NCBI RefSeq assembly: GCF_000003605.2
Contig: NW_003136332.1
Location: 282,837-315,818 of the forward strand
DNA: 32,982 bases
Origin: Saccoglossus kowalevskii
Taxonomy: Eukaryota; Hemichordata; Enteropneusta; Harrimaniidae
Reading direction: 5' to 3'
Part shown: in pieces, positions 28,701 through 32,982 of the stretch
Position numbering within the stretch: the stretch's first letter is position 1
Layout of the letters: each line of letters begins with the position of its first letter
Program-made: the position numbers and the translations under genes
The notes under the pieces: model-generated
The model's database searches: none
What the model was told of the DNA's origin: nothing
The model's input: the letters and a program-made list of their open reading frames with translations, nothing else

Positions 28701-31555
28701 CTAAAATATTAACGATTCAAGATCAAAATTTCACTAAAGCTACTCTTGAAATTTACTAATTTTATGTCAATGGCACAACAGTCATAAATCTATCTGTTAC
28801 TATTCTAGTGTTTTATCACTGAATCGCTTATCAATCACTTATCAATGAATATTCATGATGATGAAATGCATATATGTAACTATGACTAAGGTGGGAACTT
28901 TTTAGCTTATCATATGAGCGATTGTCTGTCGGTGTCTATCATCGTCTGTGCCAACTTTTTACTTTTTCGACTTCTTCTTGAAAACTACAAGCCTGAATGC
29001 TTTGATACTTGGTGTGTATGTACCTTGGGGCAGATATCTTCAATTTTTTAAATTTTGGTGAATATTTTTGTAATTTTTGGTAAAAAGTGATATTTTCGAC
29101 TTCTTGTCCAATTGCTTTGATATTACATATATAGGTACTACATGTGGACCTCTCTCAGATTTGTTCATTTTGTAATATCTTTAATTCTCTAATTTTGGTG
29201 AATATTGTTGGTAAAAAGTGATATTTTCAACTTCTTGTTAAAAACCGCAAGTCCAATAGCTTTGATATAACATGTATAGGTACTACATGTAGACCTCTCT
29301 CAGATTTGTTAATATCAGGATGATATCATCAATTATCTAATTTTTATGAATATTTTTGTCATTTTTGGTGAAAAGTGATATTTTCGAATTCTTGTTGAAA
29401 ACGGAAAGTCTGATTGCTTTGATATTATACATATTGTTCATTTTCTAATAATATTTTCAGTTCTTTAATTGTAATGTGCATTGCTAACAGCAGAGCTATC
29501 TCAGCCGACAGGCTGCTTGTTTAAATATTTGCTTTGCCAGGAGACAGATCCCAAAAAGGAATTTGTTGGGATGTGCTAGTGCAGAGGGTTAATTTCACAC
29601 ACAAATCATGTTCCATGTGACCGCTGTATGATCATAATCCAATCAAAATAGCATTATGACACTTGAATGTGCTATCCTGGCATCAAACAGGCCTGGTTGA
29701 ATACAACTACCTGTGAACCTTAATCATGTTACCCCCATAGTCGCATCTATTAGTGAATGGATCACCCAGGGAACAGCCGATTTTACTTCCCCTTTGAGTC
29801 TGTGGTAAACTCACTCGTGCTTGGGAACAATCTTTTGGTGTTCAGTTCGGGTGATAATTTGAACAAAAGTATATTGATAATGAATCTGTTGTAACAACCA
29901 CTATGCTGTGCTAAAGATGACCGTTGAAAGATCCATAACATTTGTCACTAGGTTTTCACTTCACTAATATCGCTATATATGATTTTAAGTTAACCTTTTC
30001 ACCACCAGTTCCTTCTTTTCATCACAAATTCACAAAATAGTCTCGTTTATAGTCTGCACTTTTCTTCAGAAAATTGGGACACAAAGAGCCAAATTTTTTG
30101 ACTGAAAACTGAAAATCGACTCGTTTTGTCTGTTGGCTCCAAAATTAGGGTTAATTTCCAGAGATATTGAAGAGTACAAGAAAAAAAGTGTGGTGGTGAA
30201 AAAAGATTTGAACAAGGATCTACCAATGTTGTGCTACAGGCGACCAGTGAAGTATACTAATTTGTACTCTTGCTTTGGTTTATTGTAGTTAGCTAATGTG
30301 TTTGGTGCGTATGGATCTGTAGATGTAAAGTTATTGGATAAGAAACATGCCATATTGGCTGTGGCCACTCACAGAGGGTAAGAATTTCAATAATGTAACA
30401 GTAGAATGTTATGTGATAGTGTCAGAAAATGGTGTAAATTATGCTAACTGTATTGGCTATATTAGAAGCACATATGAATTAATATATTGAATCATTAAAA
30501 TATTACCTATTTTTATGAAGAAACACCTCTGTAAATTACATGAATGCATGCACTAATAATAGAGCAAATACTTTGTTTTAGCTAGAATTAATTTTCACTG
30601 AAAAGGCATTTTGAGTTTTTTGTATGGAATTTATTTTGAGGAGTTGAATGTAAAATATAAGAAAAAGGTATATTCACTGAATCATCTCTTCATGCAGAAA
30701 TTAAAGTATTTGTTGTTGTTGTTGTATCTGATATATTAAATGGCTTGATTCACTGTACAATACCTTTTCTATTTCAGTTCCAAGGACATTTTGAAAGCTT
30801 TTCACAAGCATAAGTCTTTCAGAGTTGTCAAGTATAATGTATTAAAGCATTCACCCAGAGTAAGACTTGTTCTATGGTAAGTACTAAGCTATACCGTTTA
30901 TGTAACCCACTACATGTCGATGACAGGGCTATGCAGCTATTTCTCTGTCAAATAGCAATTTACTTTCACTGACTGGTTTCCTATGCAAGTTTCAAGATTG
31001 TTACATGATTAGAACTGGTTTGATCAAATCATTTTTATGACTACACACTTTTTGGGGATAATTTTCATTTTTGTCTTTTCGCGATACATGTATGGCAATT
31101 CACTAGATTAGATAAGAAGTCTGACATCTTCGTTTAGGTTGGAACATATAAATCACTTCTCAATTTTGAGACACGTATAGCAAACCAATCAGCAACTTAA
31201 CTGGTATGCCATTTTGGTGTCTGAAACAATATGGCTATTCCAGTGTCAACCAAACCCGGTCTAGCATGCGAGGTCATTTCTGTTGATAATTGAATCTTGG
31301 CCGCTGGCATCACCAGGATGGTGTTGAACCAAAGTACCTGTATGTATCCATCTTTGCCCCTCCCCCTTCCCCGACCATAATTAAAGTTCAAACCCAGGGG
31401 TTAGACATATGCAGATGTAATAGAAGAAATACAGCATATCTCAGGTCAAGTTTCTCATATTAACACAATATCTATTTCTTTATAATTATAGGAGTGGTGT
31501 TGCCATGACAGCAGTTGTGTGTATATGGACAATTTTCTCATCCCAGAGGCAATAG
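16676..31555 (+). CDS. PNLDC1: PNLDC1-like piRNA 3'-end trimmer, 18 exons, 5' end not located
   Basis: Spliced coding region (CAF1/PARN-type DEDDh exonuclease). Exons: 16676-16751, 17338-17385, 18050-18138, 18225-18325, 18841-18932, 20517-20587, 22430-22490, 22925-22994, 23718-23803, 24261-24325, 25386-25450, 26639-26692, 26906-26933, 27518-27617, 28514-28603, 30289-30377, 30778-30876, 31492-31555. All junctions are GT-AG, the phase is continuous, and they give 448 residues before TAG. Remembered human PNLDC1 (about 520-530 residues) aligns by eye along the whole length: NFYLFP, GIPYLN, GHNMLLD, DTK, HEAGYD, GPD. Catalytic residues seen are the Asp of GHNMLLD and the His and Asp of HEAGYD. 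The first D-x-E lies in missing 5' exons. The C-terminal hydrophobic stretch SGVAMTAVVCIWTIF plus SSQRQ predicts a tail anchor. Known family role: trimming of PIWI-bound pre-piRNAs at the mitochondrial surface with Tudor protein TDRKH/Papi. PARN lacks this anchor. Weakest point: exon 26906-26933. Confidence 0.9.
16815..17045 (+). repeat. Pyrimidine-rich (CT-rich) tract in PNLDC1 intron
   Basis: About 230 bp of nearly unbroken C/T-rich sequence with CTCCCTCC clusters, free of stops in several frames. It lies in the first located intron, between exons A and B. Such tracts can form triplex (H-DNA) structures. Confidence 0.8.
17091..17185 (+). repeat. 19-bp minisatellite, 5 copies
   Basis: Five copies of ATTGTTACTTTACTGTTAC start at 17091, 17110, 17129, 17148 and 17167, identical except for the last base of the fifth. 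It directly follows the CT-rich tract in the intron. Confidence 0.95.
17338..17385 (+). CDS. PNLDC1: PNLDC1 exon B
   Basis: This 48-nt exon is phase 0 at both ends and encodes ASCLEFLCQHHLDFNK, aligned with ASSVQFLNQYGFNYNK of the human protein. The acceptor is tttctag and the donor gtaaat. Confidence 0.92.
18050..18138 (+). CDS. PNLDC1: PNLDC1 exon C
   Basis: Encodes FMYEGIPYLNKDQESELRQQ and onward, the GIPY-(L/M)-N block shared by PARN and PNLDC1. The exon ends with two bases of a split codon before gtaagt. Confidence 0.95.
18148..18571 (+). repeat. Direct repeat of about 60 bp around PNLDC1 exon D
   Basis: The copies at 18148-18205 and 18512-18571 share an A-run, ACAAA, CAGTTT and CTATAGAGGGCACTGTTTT. 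The first copy makes up most of the 86-nt intron before exon D and the second lies in the intron after it. A faint match extends to the end of exon C (AACGAAGTAAG versus CACAAAGTTTG). Confidence 0.65.
18225..18325 (+). CDS. PNLDC1: PNLDC1 exon D
   Basis: Acceptor ttctttacag. Encodes LLRMYSSIISEWVQNANENE and onward, matching the helical linker before the R3H-like region of the family. The upstream intron is only 86 nt, the shortest in the gene. Confidence 0.92.
18590..18782 (+). repeat. Dispersed repeat family C, copy 2
   Basis: Second copy of the family at 15230-15407, lying in the PNLDC1 intron between exons D and E. It ends about 60 bp before the exon E acceptor. Confidence 0.6.
18841..18932 (+). 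CDS. PNLDC1: PNLDC1 exon E
   Basis: Acceptor ctctcaacag, donor gtgaga. Encodes ALQAFYSSLKIEAILRRQMR then DIWTSTNDLGQ, aligned with the human segment FQAFEVQLVLRQALPNIWTVL. Confidence 0.93.
19104..19314. mobile_element. Foldback family D, copy 1
   Basis: Ends TACTGTAAAATGACTAATTTTCACTGGGTTT and, reversed, TACTGTAAAGGGGTTAATTATTCACTTGGTTT. The arms pair over about 60 bp. It lies in the PNLDC1 intron between exons E and F. No coding capacity. Confidence 0.7.
19604..20043. mobile_element. 440-bp MITE with about 50-bp terminal inverted repeats
   Basis: The left end reads AGGGACAACATCAAAAGTTC then AATGTAGGATAAAAAACTTA. The reversed right end reads AGGGACGACGTCAAAAGATC then GATGTTGGATAAAAAACTTA. 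The arms agree at most positions over about 50 bp. A second small palindrome, GTGTAAAaagacTTTACAC, lies inside near 19793-19811. No transposase. It lies in the PNLDC1 intron between exons E and F. Confidence 0.75.
20517..20587 (+). CDS. PNLDC1: PNLDC1 exon F
   Basis: Acceptor cttctacag, donor gtaaac. Encodes IVVKKVSNIVRKELEKS and onward, matching VVVKKVSK in the human protein. It lies between the two longest-but-one introns of the gene (1584 and 1842 nt). Confidence 0.93.
20712..20947 (+). repeat. Two-copy direct tandem repeat, period 123 bp
   Basis: GTGA(A/T)ATTTTGAATC(G/A)GTGAAATATTAAATT starts at 20714 and 20837. Both copies end with GAAAACAGTTGATAT. About 125 bp after PNLDC1 exon F. Confidence 0.75.
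21738..21936 (+). mobile_element. Foldback repeat family B, copy 2
   Basis: The ends are GTGAAATACTTT and AAAGTATTTCAC, exact reverse complements, with further pairing of GGAATTAATTTTCGCT and AGCGAAAATTAATTCC just inside. It lies in the PNLDC1 intron 20588-22429. It is the best-preserved copy and is typical of a MITE. Confidence 0.7.
22124..22355 (+). mobile_element. MITE family A copy 3 (best preserved)
   Basis: Terminal inverted repeats are CCTTTTCACCACCAG and CTGGTGGTGAAAAGG, exact reverse complements. Including flanks, TAACC...GGTTA also pairs. The 232-bp element lies in a PNLDC1 intron about 75 bp before exon G. Flanks ATAA and TTAA are compatible with a TTAA target, as used by piggyBac-type elements, but a TA target is not excluded. 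Confidence 0.8.
22430..22490 (+). CDS. PNLDC1: PNLDC1 exon G
   Basis: Acceptor tttgctttcag. After a split Arg codon it encodes ILDKLLGFSKVIGTLIETKK, the helix that precedes the second catalytic motif. The donor gtacaa is weak (GTAC type). Confidence 0.9.
22562..22755 (+). repeat. Short direct repeat, about 160 bp apart
   Basis: CAATCAGACCTGCAGTTTTT...AAGAAGTCAAA (22562-22594) recurs as CAATCAGGCTTGTAGTTTT...AAGAAGTCAAA (22725-22755). Both lie in the PNLDC1 intron between exons G and H. Confidence 0.55.
22925..22994 (+). CDS. PNLDC1: PNLDC1 exon H, catalytic GHNMLLD
   Basis: Encodes PIIGHNMLLDLLFIYQQF and onward. The Asp of MLLD is the third acidic metal ligand of DEDDh nucleases in this family (Asp292 in human PARN). 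Acceptor tctttttcag, donor gtgaga. Confidence 0.97.
23718..23803 (+). CDS. PNLDC1: PNLDC1 exon I
   Basis: After a split Asp codon it encodes SYTEFKKELN then LILPTVFDTKFIANEL. This is the conserved P-x-(L/V)-x-DTK segment after the catalytic helix. Acceptor atgatag, donor gtaagg. Confidence 0.95.
24261..24325 (+). CDS. PNLDC1: PNLDC1 exon J
   Basis: Acceptor gttttttag, donor gtaaga. Encodes KLKDCPFFNDTCLEDLYFSL and onward, corresponding to the L-(S/E)-(E/D)-(V/L)-Y segment of PNLDC1. Confidence 0.92.
24362..24500. mobile_element. Foldback family D, copy 2
   Basis: Ends TACTGTAAAAGTGTTAATTATTCACTGGG and TTTTACAGTA. The interior (GGTTTTAATTTTGC, CGCTGACTGGAAAA, GAATATGCCTGAAATGG) is shared with 19104-19314. 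It starts 36 bp after PNLDC1 exon J ends. Confidence 0.7.
25386..25450 (+). CDS. PNLDC1: PNLDC1 exon K
   Basis: Acceptor after a long T tract (tttttttcag), donor gtgagt. Encodes HDGRYIVLHSPTMEIVNN and onward, the variable loop before the HEAxYD motif. Confidence 0.9.
25467..25490 (+). repeat. Short AT then TACATG dinucleotide-like tract
   Basis: About 14 bp of alternating AT followed by ACATGTACATGTACAT, a self-complementary stretch just downstream of the exon K donor. Confidence 0.6.
26174..26265. repeat. 92-bp foldback with 19-bp arms, TGCATTGTGGGA core
   Basis: ATCATAGTGCATTGTGGGA pairs with TCCCACAATGCATTATGAT with one mismatch. The core resembles the ZNF143/Staf binding core (TCCCANNATGCA), which is also seen at the ends of some MITEs. 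It lies in the PNLDC1 intron between exons K and L. Confidence 0.7.
26639..26692 (+). CDS. PNLDC1: PNLDC1 exon L, catalytic HEAGYD
   Basis: Encodes GHPHEAGYDSFLAGY. The His and Asp are the last two DEDDh catalytic residues (His377 and Asp382 in human PARN). It sits in the same context as human CPHEAAYDAFLCG. Acceptor attggcag, donor gtgaga. Confidence 0.96.
26906..26933 (+). CDS. PNLDC1: PNLDC1 probable 28-nt microexon M
   Basis: Exons L and N have incompatible phases, so a piece whose length is 1 modulo 3 is needed between them. This stretch follows a weak acceptor (ggttttag), precedes gtacac, is 28 nt long and joins in frame to give VFVPNKMGHK. That resembles the V-(F/L)-x-K-(M/V)-(A/G)-H helix expected after HEAxYDxFLxG. 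The call rests on phase plus weak residue similarity; no other candidate in the intron satisfied both. Confidence 0.6.
27518..27617 (+). CDS. PNLDC1: PNLDC1 exon N
   Basis: Acceptor atatttttcag, donor gtgagt. Only one frame is open: LREIQPQ then GFVAYLHTFKQFKNCINLSR. It aligns with the YLDVLAPYVNQVNLIRAGVPKI region of human PNLDC1. Confidence 0.9.
27634..28135 (+). repeat. Diverged tandem array, unit about 158 bp, headed by a hairpin
   Basis: It begins with the hairpin AGCTCCGCT...AGCGGAGCT (27634-27664). Units then share CTTCTTG-x-TAAAAACCGCAAGTC, GCTTTGATA, GGACCTCTCTC-x-GATTTGTTCATTT and TTTGGTAAAAAGTGATATTTTC (near 27855 and 28013, degenerate near 28066). It lies in the intron between PNLDC1 exons N and O. 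Confidence 0.75.
28207..28386. mobile_element. 180-bp MITE-like element with 19-bp inverted ends
   Basis: The left arm TAAAATCTGCATTAGAAGC (28211-28229) pairs with the right arm GCTTCTAATACAGATTTTA (28363-28381) with one mismatch. TAGAAGC also recurs inside. It produces an 89-codon minus-strand frame that I regard as spurious. Confidence 0.7.
28514..28603 (+). CDS. PNLDC1: PNLDC1 exon O
   Basis: This 30-codon, phase-0 exon begins NLNGPDPRSVRPEWLYIELK. N-x-x-GPD-P-x-(S/I)-x-RP is the family block that precedes the RRM-like C-terminal domain. Acceptor tttaatttcag, donor gtaaag. Confidence 0.95.
28903..29460 (+). repeat. Second copy of the ~158-bp tandem array
   Basis: Starts AGCTTATCATATGAGCGATTGTC, as the first array starts after its hairpin, and carries the same unit motifs, with AAAAGTGATATTTTC near 29080, 29214 and 29373. 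It lies in the intron between exons O and P, so exon O is flanked on both sides by the same repeat in the same orientation. Confidence 0.75.
29994..30205 (+). mobile_element. MITE family A copy 4
   Basis: Begins CCTTTTCACCACCAG directly after TTAA and ends GTGTGGTGGTGAAAAAAG. The internal sequence matches copy 3 closely (TTTTCATCACAAATTCACAA, AGTCTGCACTTTTCTTCAGA). It lies in the intron ahead of exon P. Confidence 0.75.
30289..30377 (+). CDS. PNLDC1: PNLDC1 exon P
   Basis: Acceptor tttattgtag, donor gtaaga. Encodes LANVFGAYGSVDVKLLDKKH then AILAVATHRG, an RRM-like beta-alpha-beta pattern (F-x-x-(Y/F)-G-x-V-x-V) as in the C-terminal part of PARN-family proteins. Confidence 0.93.
30564..30712 (+). 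mobile_element. Foldback repeat family B, copy 3 (shortened)
   Basis: Same order of blocks as 21738-21936 (AGAATTAATTTTCACTGAAAAG, TTTGTATGGAA, GTTGAATGTAAAATATA, AAGTATTTG) but missing internal pieces. It lies in the PNLDC1 intron 30378-30777. Confidence 0.6.
30778..30876 (+). CDS. PNLDC1: PNLDC1 exon Q
   Basis: Acceptor ctatttcag, donor gtaagt. Encodes SKDILK then AFHKHKSFRVVKYNVLKHSP and RVRLVLW. This matches the ILKEYRDHPTLCISLYRYWRHSP stretch before the human membrane anchor. Confidence 0.93.
31492..31555 (+). CDS. PNLDC1: PNLDC1 last exon R, C-terminal membrane anchor
   Basis: Acceptor ataattatag. After a split Trp codon it encodes SGVAMTAVVCIWTIF, then SSQRQ and TAG at 31553-31555. 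The short uncharged hydrophobic segment with a polar tail predicts a tail anchor, known in PNLDC1 orthologues and absent from PARN. This exon decides the family assignment. Confidence 0.93.
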
Positions 31556-31659
31556 ATAGTACCACATGAACGTACATTTCCAGTTACTATTATAATTATA
31601 AACTTCTTTTGAAACCAAGCTATTTTTTGTTTAACTTTTATATTGTACAGAGACTTTAC

Positions 31660-31665
31660 AATAAA
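31660..31665 (+). terminator. Polyadenylation signal of PNLDC1
   Basis: AATAAA lies 105 nt past the PNLDC1 stop, followed by T-rich sequence (ttattttaaattt) and GT-rich sequence (gttttgttcgt) suitable as a downstream element. It implies a short 3' UTR of about 120 nt. Confidence 0.7.
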
Positions 31666-31699
31666 TGTTATTTTAAATTTATTTCTATGCGTTTTGTTC

Positions 31700-32982
31700 G
31701 TACATGTAAATTTGGAACATTGAATATTTGCAACTTGTGCATATTCAATATTACATCGCATCCTCTTTAAAGCAATGCTTTGTGGGATTGTTAAATTGAT
31801 TAAACACAGGCAGAATGAAAGACCCTACCAAACAGTTATAGGACTTGTTTGTATCAGTCTCTACTGCTACCAAAACGAAACCTCATCCTATTTGACCAAC
31901 AAGCATAAAATTTAGCAGTTTATAAGTATTTGTCTCCGATCTAATATTAGCTAGTTCCTATTGTTGTTGTTGACCAAATAACTACAGATATGCTACCGAT
32001 ACGTTAAATGTTCATGTTCATATTCAGAGATATTGCACTGGATCAGCATTAATTAAAACAAAATGGCCACCAGTCAGGGCATTTAGAATAGGATTGTTAA
32101 ACCAATACACCTGTATATCTAGGACATGATGCATAATAAATATATAAAATTGGAACATAATCAGTCAAAGCATGTCAGAAATATGGCACTAGAACTGCAT
32201 TAATTAAAACAAAATGGCCGCAAGTTGGCCATTTTAAATCCAATCCTGAAAACAGCAATGACGGGCATAAAGGTCCCAAGTTTGAACAAAATAAAATAAT
32301 CTGTACACAGCCAAAATTCAGTTCTGGAATGCCAAAAAAGCTTTTTCAGCACAAAAATAGACGCCAGTCGGCTATCTTGAATCAGATCGTAAAACAAATT
32401 GATGTATGTGTGAAGTTTGATGTAATCGGTCCAGGCATGTCTGAAATAAAGGTCCTGATGCCCCGTTTTCGGAGTGCATCCGAACGAGGACTAAAAAACA
32501 AGATGCAGTCATTTAGCCTACAGAGTTACTACATGTAACATCCTGTGCCTTTTACATTCACTAGACAAAAATTGGTTCAGCATAATGTGTCACCATGTTT
32601 GTATTTATTTGTGGGCTCTAATTACAAAATAATGACTGGAAAGAAACACCAGCACTTTAAGGTAGCGGGACTATTATTTGCATACTTGTTTTCATTCTCT
32701 AATTGTGACTAAATGACTACAAATAGACCCAGGAAAGTAAATATTTTTAGAATCGCTAGACTTCAAGGTTTTTACAAGTGTATTTTGCATGCCCGTATCT
32801 ACATTCTACGACGCGTTACTCAACCAAAGGTGAAAAATTACTTTTTCGGTAAAAAAAATAATTGCGCATTTATGCTGGCGATCAGAAGTTTTTTTTTCAC
32901 TTTTCCTAGTTGTTCAATAGTCTGGTAAATTGAATGTGTCTGGTCAGTTTTATTCAAGCAACGCGTTTTAAAAAATAGTGTG
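31700..32982. other. 3' flank of PNLDC1, repeat array then nothing recognised
   Basis: After the poly(A) signal there is AT-rich spacer, the ~151-bp array at 32030-32480, and about 500 bp with no repeat or coding signal I could support. A 71-codon frame at 32713-32928 is not convincing. Confidence 0.5.
32030..32480 (+). repeat. Diverged tandem repeat, period about 151 bp
   Basis: GCATTAATTAAAACAAAATGGCC starts at 32046 and 32197 (151 bp apart); a weaker third unit is near 32345. CATGTC(A/T)GAAATA recurs near 32171 and 32436, and ATAAAGGTCC near 32267 and 32445. An internal AAAATGGCC...GGCCATTTT hairpin is present. The style resembles the array at 9885-10300. Confidence 0.6.

Noticed and set aside
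1-32982. Retrovirus-like, LTR or Polinton sequences
   Set aside because: No integrase, reverse transcriptase, capsid or protease motif and no paired LTRs were seen in any frame.

Overview
The window reads as nuclear DNA of an intron-rich, AT-rich animal. It holds a multi-exon gene with GT-AG introns, many short terminal-inverted-repeat (TIR) elements, micro- and minisatellites, and no operons or bacterial signals. The species cannot be named from sequence alone. Gene content and repeat style fit a marine invertebrate such as a hemichordate, amphioxus, mollusc or brachiopod.

The one confidently identified gene runs on the + strand across about 16676-31555. Eighteen exons with continuous phase were assembled by hand and encode 448 residues before a TAG stop. 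They match PNLDC1, the PARN-like DEDDh 3'-5' exoribonuclease that trims pre-piRNA 3' ends. Seen directly are GHNMLLD, DTK, HEAGYD, an N-L-N-G-P-D block and a C-terminal hydrophobic anchor (SGVAMTAVVCIWTIF) followed by SSQRQ and stop. The anchor favours PNLDC1 over PARN. Roughly the first 70-90 codons, including the first D-x-E catalytic motif, were not located upstream. A CCAAT/E2F-like cluster at 13618-13681 is a possible promoter.

On the minus strand, 4409-5410 is an intact intronless reading frame of 333 codons whose base composition is less AT-rich than its surroundings. I do not recognise its family. A 74-codon frame at 5591-5815, just upstream on the same strand, may be its first exon or a separate small gene.

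The rest is non-coding and repeat-rich. A four-copy MITE family (CCTTTTCACCACCAG ends) lies at 14843, 16388, 22124 and 29994. Other foldback families lie at 1797, 12859, 19104/24362, 19604, 6418/21738/30564, 26174 and 28207. Tandem arrays lie at about 320-650, 9885-10300, 27634-28135, 28903-29460 and 32030-32480. There is a pentanucleotide (ATTCT)n tract and a 19-bp minisatellite. I saw no rRNA, convincing tRNA, CRISPR, retrovirus, LTR element or Polinton.
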